This document shows, in pieces, positions 22,303 to 33,511 of a stretch of 64,000 bases of DNA. Where the stretch lies: positions 133,319,891 to 133,383,890 of the forward strand of contig CM043947.1 of assembly GCA_014529385.2 (NCBI GenBank). The letters run 5' to 3'. Position 1 is the first letter of the stretch. Each line of letters opens with the position of its first letter. The notes beneath the pieces were generated by a model. That model was not told where the DNA came from. It did not search any database and was given only the letters and a program-made list of their open reading frames with translations. Source of the DNA: Adiantum capillus-veneris (lineage: Eukaryota; Streptophyta; Polypodiopsida; Polypodiales; Pteridaceae). A program made the translations under genes and the position numbers.

Positions 22303-24787
22303 TCACTTTTCAAACACATCAAACTCCATAATGGTTTTTCGTAGCTCTGGCTTCAACACTCTCTTCCCAAATGCTTGACACCTATTGCAAGACCTACACC
22401 AATGGTGAACATCCTTGTGCAAACTAGGCCATACATACCCCTCTTGCAAAATCTTATGCAAGGTGATCTTTAGAGCAAAATGGCCACCACATGCACCTTC
22501 ATGATTCTCTTCCAACACTCTGTAAAGCTCCTCCTGCCAAGGTACATGTCTCAACACGAGATCATCCCCTTTCATGTATAAGACATCACCAATCAATTTG
22601 TATATGTATGCTCTATGCACAAAGCCATACTTCTTAAACTTCTGAACCTCCTTTGGAATGATTCCTGTTACCAAAAAATCCTCTTCTTGAGCCAAACTTT
22701 CCCGACCATGGTAAAGAGGTAAGTTGGTCCTCAACACAAATAGCTCCCCAATCATGACTTGAGCTGCTTCATGTGCCTCCCCATTTAGAGCATGTTCAAT
22801 ATGTCTGATGCTCCATGCTTCAAACTTTTTTAACAGGCCTTTAATTTTGAAGCACATTTCCTTCAATGAGGTGTTCTTGCTCTTCCACACACCCAACACT
22901 TGCTTCACAACTAGCAAGGCATCACCTTTTATGCTCAACCTTCTAACCCCATGCTTCAAACAAATGTGTAAACCGGCTTCCAAAGTAGCATATTCAGCCT
23001 CATTGTTACTATGAGCATCCAATTTGAACCCTCTCTTGCATACTAGCTTCCCCTCTGGATCATAAAGTGCTATACCCCCTGAAGCCGCATCATGGCTCTT
23101 TCTGTATGAACCATCAAATAACAACACATGTGCATTGCTGATCTGTGGCACTTCTTCAACTACCTTTCTCACCACCTCTTCCTTAACAATAAGGGGATTC
23201 TCCTTGTAGGTCAACAAATCAGCTAGGGTAGCCCTTGTACTATCTTCCACTAGAAAAGAGAACTCAAATTCTTGCAGCTCAATTACCTATTTCTTGACCA
23301 CATTTGACTCGTCAAAAAAGGCATAAATTGTCAAGAAAACAAAAAGGTCGTGGTAGCAAGTAATGACGAAATCGTCGACAAGCAAATATTACACTGGCCA
23401 TCACTAGCTCTACTTCCGAGAATTTTCTCTCTTCTACCAGCTTCACACGACTTGGACAATACACTGGCCTCATATAATGGCTGCCCTTCCCCTTTTGCAA
23501 TTTCATGGCTCCAATGGCATCATCCCCTACTGATGGATTTACATAAAACACTTTTTCCCAATCAGGAGCCTACATGGCTGACAGCCCCCCTAACACCTCT
23601 TTCACCTCTTGAAACACTTCTTCACACTTGTCATCCCATTGCAATGGATCATGCTTTGCCACTTGTTGTAATGGATAAAGAAGCGGAGAAGACAATGGAA
23701 TAAACCGTGCCATGTACTTCACTTTGTGTATGAAGGTTGCCAATTGTTTTGTACTCGTAGGTGATGGAAGAAGAATAATAGACTTAACCTTGTCTGGATC
23801 AGCCTCAATGCCATTTTCTGACACCATGTGGCCCAATAACTTCACCCTTGGCTGTGCTAGATGACATTTCTTTGGATTTAGTTTTCCTCCACATTCATCA
23901 TATCGAGGCAATACCATCTGCAGCTTCTCATGGTGCTCAGCCCTAATGTTGTATACACAGAAGTAATCCATAAAGGCTTTAACACAACTACCAATGAAAG
24001 GTTCCAATACCCAATTTGCTCTCTCTTGATAGAAAGATGGTCCATTTGACAACCCAAACGGAAATACTGTGTAGTAGTAGCAGCCCCATGGCGTAATGAA
24101 AGTTGTCTTTGTGCGGTCTTTAAGAGAAATTTTCAATTGAAAATAGCCTGAAAAACCATCACACACACTATACCTCTCATAACCTGCCACTAAATCCAAG
24201 ATCTGATCAATGAATGGAAGAGGATATGGGTTCTTCTTAGTGGCTATGTTTAAGGGTTTAAAATCTACACAAATTCTCCACTTCCCATCCTTCTTTGGAC
24301 TGACTACAACTGGACTCACCCATTCTGTGGTCTCCACAGGGACTATGAACCCTGCCTTCAATAACTTGTCCATCTCTTCTCGCAAGGCTTCCATTTGCTC
24401 TTGACCAATCCTTCTTAGCCTTTGCCGCACTGGCTTAGCACCTTCTTTCAGCTCTATATGCATCTCTTTGCCCTTGAACCCTCTGATCTCTTCATATGAA
24501 GTAATGAAAAAATCAGGAAAACTAGCCAGCATGTGCAAATATATATCCTTCTCCATAGCTGAGAGGTCTCCACTGATCATTTGTGTCATCAATTTCTGCT
24601 TCTTTGACAACTCAACCTTGGTTTGCATCAGCCCTTCAATCACTTCATAAGGCCCTTCACTTTTATCTTCAACCTCGTTCGCAAATGCAACTAAACCAAA
24701 CTCCTGGATTTCTTTGTCCATCAAAAGAAATGCAACATCAGCATCCTCATCACTGTTGGTAGTGCTATCACTGTCCTCATTTGTCAC
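22303..24787 (-). pseudogene. pol: RT, RNase H, second RNase H and integrase N-terminus of element 4
   Basis: RT motifs: SPVVVSPKKDGKWRICVDF, PFGLSNGPSFY and the catalytic site, here FMDYFCVY (about 23961-23984); the sister copy has FMDDFCVY, so the second Asp has become Tyr. TAG 23570-23572 replaces CAG. The first RNase H (23551-23312) suffers a deletion and frameshift near 23300. The second RNase H (about 22800-23130) has LLFDGSYRKSH, NNEAEYATLEAGL, IKGDALLVVKQ and HIEHALNGEAHEAAQ, the archaeal-type RNase H of Tat elements. The integrase zinc domain (HEGACGGHF...CRSCNRCQ) ends at TGA 22303, where the sister has TGG. Confidence 0.92.
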
Positions 24788-24841
24788 CGTGGAATATTCT
24801 TCATCACTAGACTCATCCTCATCTTCATAAAGCTCCTCTAA

Positions 24842-26668
24842 TCATTTCCTTGTGTCCATATTATAAAGCTTCTTGGTACCTGTCTTTCCATAGAGGCTAA
24901 TCGTACCATGTCGCCAATCTTGAACAGCTCCCATTGCACGTAACCATGGTCTGCCCAGTATAATAGGATATGCTCCCAACCCTGCTAGCATCACATGAAA
25001 ATCAACCACTGCCTTTGCATCATATGTCTCCACTTCTAAGCTCTTTACAACACCCAAGCATTTTACTTTTTGATGGTTTGCCAATCTGATCCGAAAACCT
25101 GACACCCCAGCCACTGTGAGACCCATCTTCTCAACGCATGAGTGTGTTATGACGCATATTTGGGCTCCGCCATCCACATAACCTTGTCCCAAATTTTTCC
25201 TTTTATGCCACACATCTACTATTGGAAAAATGTATGGTAGCTCATCCATTGCCAACACCTTTAGTGAACCTCTCTCTGGATCTTTCTCCATTGGGTTAAC
25301 CATCCTCTTCCACTGTCGCTTTAGCTTAGGCACCATCTCTATAAGCTGCCCAAAAGTAACATCTGCCTTCCTGCTCGTCAGATCCTCCTTCAAGTCATAG
25401 CTTAATTGCCCATCCCCTAGTGAAAAATCTAAAACATGAAATTTGCAACGAGCTCTCCTTTTCCTCTTGGCCTTGACATCCTCGCCTTCATGACTCTTTC
25501 CCTTCTTCTTACTAGGACCTGGGGCACTTATTCCTTCCTTTTCCTCTGTGGTCCTCTTCCCAATGGGCATCACTAATGTATCCTCTAGCTTTGATGCCTT
25601 CTCCAAGGTGACTACACTTACCACTTTTGTATTTCCCTTTTCCTCTTGGATTAATCCACTGGTTCCTTCATCTCCCTTAATTTCGATGCCATAATCATTT
25701 GACCTAGTTAACAACTGTCTTGGAAATGGATACATGTCTCCCCCCATCCTTGGTGGCTTATCACATTGCAGGCTGATGTGACCCAACTCTCCACAATTGT
25801 AACATGTGGGTGTCTGCCTCCAAAACCTACCATTGCTTTGTCCAACACCATTCCTAGGCCTTTCTTCACCTCCTGGCTGATTTGAAAACCTCCCTTGACC
25901 TCGATTATTTCCCACTTGACCTAGCATGTTTAGGCTGAGATTCTTCATCAAATCTACCACTTGCCTCATGTGTTGCCTTAGCCCATCATCTTGCACCGAT
26001 GTAGTAACCACTGTTGGCATAACTTGAGTAGTAACAAGAACCACTGGTTCATGATGAACCCCTGACATGCGACCTTGTAAAGACTCTATAGGCTGAAATT
26101 CAGACCTCATGGGCAAAGACTCCACCCCTAACTAGCTCATTTTCCTCAACTTCCACTCTTTGTTCCTTGCTACCTCTAGTGCATCTTCATATGTCCTAGG
26201 CTTCTTTAGCTCCACTCTCCAACGTATATTCTCCCAAAGACCAGCAAAGAACCTGTCCTGCTTCATCATGTCAGGCGGGGGTACCTGTGGTGCTAAGGCC
26301 TTGCACATTCGCTCCCATGCCAATGAAAATTTACGTATGTACGCATCTACTGGCTCACCTTCCTTCTGCACCAAACCTTGTACTTCTTGCCACACTTTGT
26401 CAGGATCTTCTATCTTCACAAACTCCACTTCCAACCCATGTCGTAGATTGTCCCAACTCAATCTTACAGGTGGATCAGCCACATGCAACTCCTCTTCAAA
26501 TGCTTTAGACGAAACTCGTGCATCACTCTTCAAACAAATTTGGAGAAGACGTAACATTTGCGCAGGGTCGTGAATCTGGTTGCTAATGCAGGCAACCTCC
26601 ATCTTTTCCAAAAAGTCTTCCACATCTTCATCACTTCTTCCATGAAACTCCAGATAAGAGAAAGCCAT
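24842..26668 (-). pseudogene. gag: gag-protease pseudogene of element 4
   Basis: Gag starts at ATG 26668 (MAFSYLEFHGRSDEDVEDFL), a good match to the Retrotrans_gag start; the longer open frame upstream is leader. TAG near 26129 replaces CAG of the sister copy (MSQLGVES), after which 26125-24842 continues in frame. Zinc knuckle CYNCGELGHISLQC at about 25764-25805. The protease region has YVDGGAQICVI (about 25155-25185) with DGG in place of DSG in both copies, so this seems to be the family form and not damage, and GAYPIILGRPWL. The frame stops at TGA 24842-24844 where the sister has CGA. Confidence 0.9.
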
Positions 26669-26771
26669 GGCTACCCAAATTATGATGCTTTGAGAACCCC
26701 TTTGAACACACGTGCAAGAACCCAAAGCTTCTGACTGACTCAATTCCCACAAACTACAATGGAGCTCAACT

Positions 26772-26990
26772 TTAGATAAGGACAAACACATGTACATCAA
26801 ATGAGTTTTCATAGTTAATCATCGGAATTACAACAGGCAAAGGACATTCTAGGATCTCTCTTAATCTTCTCGGCCCGAACATAAAGACTATGCGCTGCTG
26901 GAAAAAAATCTTCCTGGACACATGAACATTTATCTGGATTCTCTGAGTTAAATGAAAAGGAGTGAATTGAGGGCCATTTTGATCATCCAT
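26772..26990 (-). CDS. 72-aa leader ORF of Tat element
   Basis: From ATG 26990, MDDQNGPQFTPFHLTQ..., ending 150 bp upstream of gag. The sister element has the same frame at 38786-39004 with one amino-acid difference seen near the end, although gag and pol in both copies have several stops. I recognise no domain. It could be a short 5' protein, a gag exon or part of the leader that happens to be open. Confidence 0.45.
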   Translation of the reverse strand: MDDQNGPQFTPFHLTQRIQINVHVSRKIFFQQRIVFMFGPRRLREILECPLPVVIPMINYENSFDVHVFVLI

Positions 26991-27621
26991 TAAAGCCAAC
27001 CATGAAGCTCCCAAGAAGGCACACCTGACTTAACCTCTGATTTTGCCAAAATTTCAGCAGCATAACAGCATAAATGGCTCAAAAGACCAAGAAACCAGCC
27101 ATCATAACTTGGAAAAATTTTGACAGAGTTTCCCAAGAAGTAGAGCAGTAGGAACCCAAAATATAGACTGTATATGTATGCATAAACTGTCAACAATAGA
27201 ACCCGAGCATCAAATAGGACTCACTAGTACATAGCCTATGGCGAGGTCACGAAAAGCGTGCTCCAGCTACTTGTATCACCGAAAGGATCTCCACATTTGA
27301 GAATCCCCCAGCTCAATAAAAACCTTACGCTATCGACCCTCACACGAAGGCTAATGCAAATCGAGTATAGTCAAGTCTCAGAAATGACTATCTTCCAGAC
27401 CAAGTCTCAGAAATGGCTGGGACTGCAAAATACAACCAATTATGGCTCCACAAATGCGTACAATGGCAGTTTTCGCAAGTAACATACAATCCAGCAGACA
27501 ATGCACTCAAATAGGCGCCAAGTGATGCATACCCTCAACAACTGCAAGTGACACCAATACTAGTATATCACTGTAATCCAGCTACCTGTACCTGTGTGAA
27601 TCACCTGTACCTGTACCTGTC

Positions 27622-27677
27622 CCTGTAACCTGTAACCTGTAACCTGTAACCTGTAACCTGTAACCTGTAACCTCTAA
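27622..27677. repeat. heptanucleotide (CCTGTAA) tandem array
   Basis: Seven perfect CCTGTAA units plus one CCTCTAA, in the leader of element 4 next to CCTGTA hexamers. The sister element has about one unit at the same place (around 38146), so the array expanded after the copies separated. It is not a telomere repeat (plant TTTAGGG). Confidence 0.95.
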
Positions 27678-27749
27678 TCCCGAATCTCGAAGCTTGAACT
27701 CGAAGCAGAAGGTACTCGAAGAAGATCCTCAGTGGGGGCACCAAAAGAA

Positions 27750-28896
27750 TGTGAGCGGGAGGAAAACACACACAGCGCCTCTATAATGACCCGACACACA
27801 CTCTTGGAATGATACACACACACACACTAGGGGGCACCACTCGGCTTACAAAACCCACCTGGCCGAGACAGGGAACACACCGATGGAGTGAGAGGAGAGA
27901 GACTATCCGTTTACCCACTCCATACAGAGAGAGAGACACACACACACACACCCACAAAAATCAGCTCAAAAGAGGAGAATTTATGATGTATAGATACCAT
28001 AGAGATTGGGCCAACATAAATGGGTCAAATAGCTCACACAATATAGGTAAAACTTGTCGGATACAATCACAAATTGGAGCAGAAGCTTCGCTCATAGGAG
28101 AAACTTAAACAGCCAACATAGCAGAAAAACAGTGAGGAATTTGGAAAAATGGACGACACCATCGCGTACAAAACAGAACAAAACCCCAGTCTACAATGTC
28201 AAAGTGCTCAAATCCGACCTCGCATGAGCAGTTTACGGCCGAAACAGGCTCCAAAAACCCCAAAACACACATGGAGCTGTTCCTCCTCTCTTCTCCACGT
28301 TTTTTCTGGTCTTCTCTCATTTTTTTCAGTTCCCACACTTAGCTTTATTACTTGGGCACCCTTGGCCTTTTAGATGACCTCAAACGGACCCCGAACTGGC
28401 CAAAAACTGACCTCGCAGTGCATAGTTGTCACCTTTTTGCATCCATACGCACACCTAGCACTCAGCTTTTTTCAATAATGCATCCCGCCACCACATGAAG
28501 TGGCCCCAAAAAGTGGTCCTAATGATGACTTTTCTGCATAACTCTCACAAGAAAAAACCTACGTTGTGTCCGTACTTCTCCACGTGCAAGTATTGACCCC
28601 GTTCGACCTCCTGACGCCACTAGATGCCATCTGACGCACCTGCTTTCCTCATGTCGTCGGCCCGCGGATAGCTTCCTCGAGAAGTTATATGCGCTACCAA
28701 ATCCTCATTATTGTAGAAAAAACACACTGGTACTGGTAATAGTGAAAATCGATGCAGTATGTACATGCTGTCCTACCTATACACATGTGGGCCCCACCTA
28801 ACCGCCTGGCTCTGGAAAATGGGCAATCCTTTATTCGATGCACCATGCATGGATATATGCATATGCACAATCTCTTACTCCAAAAAACTCCTGACA
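27750..28896 (-). repeat. 5' LTR of element 4
   Basis: 1147 bp, TGTGAGCGGG...CTCCTGACA on the plus strand. The next bases in element orientation read TTCTTTTGGTGCCCCCACTG, the probable primer-binding region. I cannot name the tRNA. Confidence 0.92.
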
Positions 28897-29889
28897 TCGT
28901 CCAAATCGAACACTGAACTAAATAAAACTGGCCTCTATTATATTATATTTTGCAAACTGATTACCTCATGTGTAAGTAAAGTGAACACATAGAAAGCGAC
29001 TACTATAAAATAAACACCTTTCAATGAGTGAGAGTCTGAGCTTTACACAACATACAAAGCTTATATATTTGACCGTTGATCAAAATTCAATCAAATTTTG
29101 ATGAACAATTTAAATTATTTTTAGGAAAATTTATTTTCAAACTATTTCATTGATTTCGATCAAAATAAACTTTTTATTTCTATTTTGTTTCTCACATGTA
29201 TTACCATTTGTGATGTCGAATGAGCTTAAGAGGGCGTGTTGCCACTTTATGTAGAAATCTTTTGATAAACCGTGTCTTCAAACAAAGTTTTTTTGATTTA
29301 AAAAAAAATCCATCAAAGTTCTTTTCAATCAAAAAGCTAAGAAGTTATACGAGAGACCGATTTTGCTGACGTGGCACCGTATAAAACAATTGTATAATTT
29401 GGGTCGATGAATAATAAGTCCATTTTTAGCATATTATTCGTCTCTGAAATAACGAATAATGCTACTTAGGCCCTTTCTCATACACCTCGTTACTTGGTTA
29501 GCCTAACATCATTTTCAACAAATCTGGAATTAAAAAAAACCATGTTGCCAAATCTTCACCCTTTATAAAGCCATACCTATATCATTGGATATATTTCTAT
29601 AAGAACAAGTGCAACACGACAACCAATGGTTATTCATTTAGGGCTCAATGATTGTTATTACTTGCTGACTTGTAGAATGAAGGACTATGTGTGGAGGGGT
29701 GATTTTATTTTTCTAAGTCGTAAATGATGATGACTTCCTAAAGTTCTCCTATTGGGTCCGATTCAAGATTTTATTAATGCGAATCTTCTCAACCCCCCCT
29801 CCTCCCCCTCTTTCCTAAGAAAAAGGGAGCACCCTATGCCCTGCCTTGCTTTTTGGCTTAGAGACAGAAGAAGACACGTGTGCCGTTAA
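28897..29889. other. AT-rich DNA with no recognised gene
   Basis: Low-complexity A/T-rich DNA with frequent stops in all frames. No domain, LTR pair or RNA structure recognised. Confidence 0.5.
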
Positions 29890-30480
29890 CCCCAGATAAT
29901 GAATTTACCTAATTATCTTAGCTAAATTATATTATTATTTTTACAATTAAAAAGAAGAGAACTAACAAATTGATTTTAAATGCTTTGAGTTATTTATCAG
30001 AGATTCATTACATCTTAGGGAGCATGTGATAATTATGTTACCCTCAGATAATTAGTTTACTTAATTATCTTAGCAAAATTAGGCTGTGTTTTTGGACAAT
30101 TTAAAAGGGGAAAATTAGCAAATTAATTTTAAAGGCTTTGAGTTATTTATCAAAGGTTAATCACACCTTAGGAAACTAATGGTAATTATGACACCCTCAA
30201 ATAATTAGTTTACCTAATTATCTCAGTAAAAATTTCATTTTTTTAGGGGAAAATAAAAGGAGAAAAATAGTAAATTACTCTAAAAAACTTTGATATAATT
30301 ATCAGAGTTATAAAACACCTTGAAAAATCTGTGATAAATATACTAACCCTAAATAAATAGTTTAAATATTTATCTTCATTAAAAGTAACCGATTTTGCGT
30401 ATAAAATAGAGAAAGAAAATTAGTAAATGAATTTATCTGATTACCAAATAAATACCTGAGGTCACTATTGAAGGTTGGGA
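29890..30480. repeat. degenerate ~152-bp tandem repeat, four units
   Basis: The landmark ATAATTAGTTTACCTAATTA and variants recurs at 29896, 30048, 30201 and 30353, spacings of 152, 153 and 152 bp. Second landmarks (TTTGAGTTATTTATCA, CACCTTAGG) repeat in register. Units are diverged and AT-rich. The period is near nucleosome length. It precedes a diverged LTR segment, so it could be a repeat within that LTR rather than a satellite. Confidence 0.85.
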
Positions 30481-30903
30481 AAATTACCTCAGCATAAATG
30501 GTTGGTATAACAAATTACTATCAGCAAAATTTTGCCTAAATTAGACCATAAGTATAGGAGGGAAAGGTTATAAATCAAATTTATGAAAATTCCTAAAGAT
30601 AGAACATATTCAATTACAATTTAGGATGAGTAATCCATTAGCCTATAGAAATTTATAATTTACGAAGGCTAAAATGGAATATAGACTAAGGATAAACTTA
30701 GTTTAAGGGCTTCCCAAATTAAATGGTAATTATGGAAAATTACTTATATCATAAAGAAGTTACAGGAGGAATATCTTATCAAATTAACTATGAAGGATAT
30801 CTACTTACTCCAAAATCCTTATTTTTGGGTTTTAAAATAAAGGAAAAAGAAGATTATTCAATTAAACTTCTAATCGATTAAGTCTTTTTATAAAGCTGCC
30901 AAC

Positions 30904-31116
30904 ATGGCCCCAAAGAGAACCAGGGGAAATCCTCTTACCGAGGAAGAGGATGTTAGCAATAAAAGAAATAAAGACACTAATGACCATGACGCTGGGCCTA
31001 GCCATAGGCCGACGGAGGAAATTCTACGGGCTCCCGCCCAACAGCAGCACATGGACGAGCAGTTCCAGGTGGATTTCTATTTTGTTCACTTAAAATCTTT
31101 AAAAGTTCATTTTTAA
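30904..31116 (+). CDS. MAPKRTR ORF in a diverged LTR relic, candidate gag first exon
   Basis: Starts MAPKRTRGNPLTEEED and includes DHDAGPS, comparable to DHEAGTS in the element-3 LTR exon. A CAG|GTGGAT donor-like site after codon 55 matches the position of GAG|GTAGAT there (…Q|VDF and …E|VDH). The sequence after it also aligns loosely (TTAGCATTGCATACG...GGTTAGGAA against TTAACATTGCACACA...AGTTAGGAA), and AGTTGTATGGGCAGC recurs at about 31442 and 10038. The surrounding ~30.8-31.6 kb is therefore a relic of a related LTR; its partner LTR is not in the window. Confidence 0.5.
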   Translation: MAPKRTRGNPLTEEEDVSNKRNKDTNDHDAGPSHRPTEEILRAPAQQQHMDEQFQVDFYFVHLKSLKVHF

Positions 31117-31139
31117 ATTAGCATTGCATACGTAAGGTT

Positions 31140-31558
31140 AGGAAGGATAAACTGGATGTAAACGGAAGGTAACTTCCACGAAACCAACGAGCAATGATTG
31201 TAAATAGGAAAAAATGATTGGGTTATGACTGATTGACCTAGGAAAGAAATGTTTGACCATCCTTAAGACAGTTTGTCTCAAGACACCTCTAATTCCTTGG
31301 AAATATTTTACTCCAGGTAATGAGTAATGATGGCGATACCATCATGGATGAGTTGGTTTCCTCAGCACGCATGGAGTCTTTACCCCATGTTTGTTTGTGT
31401 TTGTGGATATTACTTTCAAGTTTATCCTAGAGGAACCGCCCAGTTGTATGGGCAGCCGGTTGGCGTATGGGCTTTACTTTCTTTTGAGATTACATTTTAT
31501 CGTACATGTAGATTTATCCTTGATTTAGTTATGACTCCTCTCTTCATTGTTGTATGGA

Positions 31559-31562
<4 letters not shown>
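31140..31562 (+). mobile_element. diverged LTR relic related to element 3
   Basis: Continues the homology to the element-3 LTR downstream of the small exon, including AGTTGTATGGGCAGC shared exactly with 10038-10052. No gag or pol follows, and the boundaries are not determined. It fits a solo LTR or a half-deleted element. Confidence 0.5.
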
Positions 31563-31606
<44 letters not shown>

Positions 31607-31620
31607 TGTGTGAGAGAGAG
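31563..31620. repeat. (TG)n microsatellite, then GA
   Basis: Near-perfect TG run with one ATG interruption, ending in GAGAGAG. Confidence 0.97.
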
Positions 31621-31905
31621 GACAATTATTTTCCATGATTTTATATTTATTTTTTATATTGTAGCGTACACTTATCTGGGATTGACGTAGGCAAGATTGG
31701 GTGTGTCTTGCATGAGTGCAAGCACCTGCTTATATTGCACTAGAGTTAGGTACATGGAGATTCCACACTACTCCTCGACGGCTCTTCGAACTAGCGAAGA
31801 ATTTTGTAGAGGTCATAAAAGTGGATTCTACATTCTCATAGCAGCAAAGGTTTTATATCTCTCATCTTGAAGCTATAATGTTGTTTGGAGAATGGACAAG
31901 GGAGA

Positions 31906-31966
<61 letters not shown>

Positions 31967-32414
31967 CAGTCTCGAGACGTTCTGATATGATTCTAAGTCA
32001 AAATTATTGAGCAATCTTAGCACATTATCATAGGCTTTGAAGTCAAAATCATTGAGTATTGGGATTGAGAAGATAGGCAACTCAGAGAGAGAAAAGGTTA
32101 AATATCGGACTCTGAAGACTAGCTAAGACGGTATTAATTGAACATGTACAACCAATGAACTACTCATTCAATTAGCAAAATGAATTAATCACTTGAGATG
32201 GTTGATCAGGCCCATGTGTTCATTCACGGGAGAGGTTCAACAACGACTCATACATACACGGGTTAGACCCTCGCGAGGGTGTGGGGAGCACATAACCTTC
32301 CCAATAGGATACCCATTGCGGATTGACGTTAGCAAAGCTAAACAGCTTTCTGGGGTGTTTTAAAAATTTGGCCCAATGTGGTCTGGTTATTGATCATGGG
32401 ACTCTCCGTCACGT
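31621..32414. other. no gene recognised; compound (CT)n(CA)n microsatellite inside
   Basis: A CT run at about 31906-31928 passes directly into a CA run to about 31964. Nothing else identified. The right end is the target site of element 6 (ACGT at 32411-32414). Confidence 0.7.
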
Positions 32415-33442
32415 TGTCGTGCCGTGGCATGTATATAGTGTGAAATAAAAACATTCACCTCACTTTTGACACCTTTTGATGCATGGAAGTAAAATCAATC
32501 ACATGTATATGTTGATATATGTTGAAGCGGCTACTACACTCGTTATCATGTACATAGGCGTCGTTGCCAAATTGCATGGAAAGTGACCCAAAATAGTATT
32601 TATGAAAATGATGCATATCTATGATTTTTGTGCTTATGCAAGTAATCCCACAAATTAAGGGATTTTCCTAACTCCGTTTGGAATTTTTCGCATCAAAAAT
32701 GACATTTTTGGGGTAAAAAATGAGCTTAAAATGGCCTACTTTTTGTCCAAAGTGGAAAAATGGCCTAAAAATTGACGCATCAGCTGGGAATTACGTGGGG
32801 AAGAGAGAGAGGGATGCTTTTAACATAAAAAACCTTCAATTTATCATGAAATAGCTTCCATGGTTGCCCAATCTATGTGTGTTGCATTCCCGCCTCTTTG
32901 CAATCTTGTATATGAGCTTGTTAGTGAGTGAATTAGGGTTTCCCCTTATCAAAATGGTGTGTAGGCTTCACTTTAGAAGATCTTAAATCTCTGCAAATTC
33001 AGGAAATGGTTGCCATGAAGGTGGAAGCTAGTGTATTCCTTTCAGCTGTTTAATGTTACGACTATGTAATTAGGGGCGAGGCTACATGATACCATGAAAG
33101 AGGTTTGGGTTTTGATTGAAATTTGTGCTTTTATGAGAGTTAGAATTTCATGGCTGGAAGTTTAGTGTTTTGAATTGCTCTTTTTAAGTAAAGGTGGATG
33201 TGAATTGGTGATCATTTCATCTCACAAACTCGTCTACGAAAACCGTAGCAATTTCCAAGCATAATAGGGGAGAGGGTTTATGACCATCTTGTCCCGAACG
33301 CTCTTAATTTTCCAGCCATCTTTAGAAATAGAGTTGGTGATTTTCCATAAATGCTTTATCTTAAAGTGTTTGTGACTCTCATCATGAACTCTCACAGCCC
33401 GAGGTTTTGCACCTTCCCATCTAGACCGCACACATTCCGACA
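32415..33442 (+). repeat. 5' LTR of element 6
   Basis: 1028 bp, TGTCGTGCCGTGG...CATTCCGACA. Aligns to 56542-57747 with many substitutions (6 differences in the first 24 bp) and lacks ~170 bp present in that copy (about 56680-56850). Confidence 0.88.
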
Positions 33443-33511
33443 TTTCTAGTGAACCCGACGCGAAGTTACTGGGGTGCGAGTTTGTGAATTGATCTACACA
33501 CTTTGTTAGCC

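Larger units (their letters stand above)
20153..28896 (-). mobile_element. Tat-lineage Ty3/gypsy element (element 4)
   Basis: Minus-strand element: 5' LTR 27750-28896, leader, 72-aa ORF, gag, protease, RT, RNase H, a second (archaeal-type) RNase H, integrase, 3' LTR 20153-21308. A dual RNase H between RT and integrase marks the Tat lineage; there is no chromodomain. Flanks are ACGT (20149-20152) and TCGT (28897-28900), matching 3 of 4 positions, so the TSD is weak. A homologous copy lies in opposite orientation at 36924-51143. Frame-breaking stops at 26129, 24842, 23570, 22303 and 21526 and a mutated RT active site show that it is inactive. Confidence 0.93.

Noticed and set aside
27622-27677. 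CCTGTAA array as an interstitial telomere
   Set aside because: The plant telomere repeat is TTTAGGG/CCCTAAA; the unit does not match and lies in a retroelement leader.
20149-28900. ACGT/TCGT as a perfect target-site duplication of element 4
   Set aside because: Only 3 of 4 bases agree; reported as weak.
29890-30480. 152-bp repeats as a CRISPR array
   Set aside because: Whole units repeat without unique spacers, the units are degenerate and the context is plant DNA.
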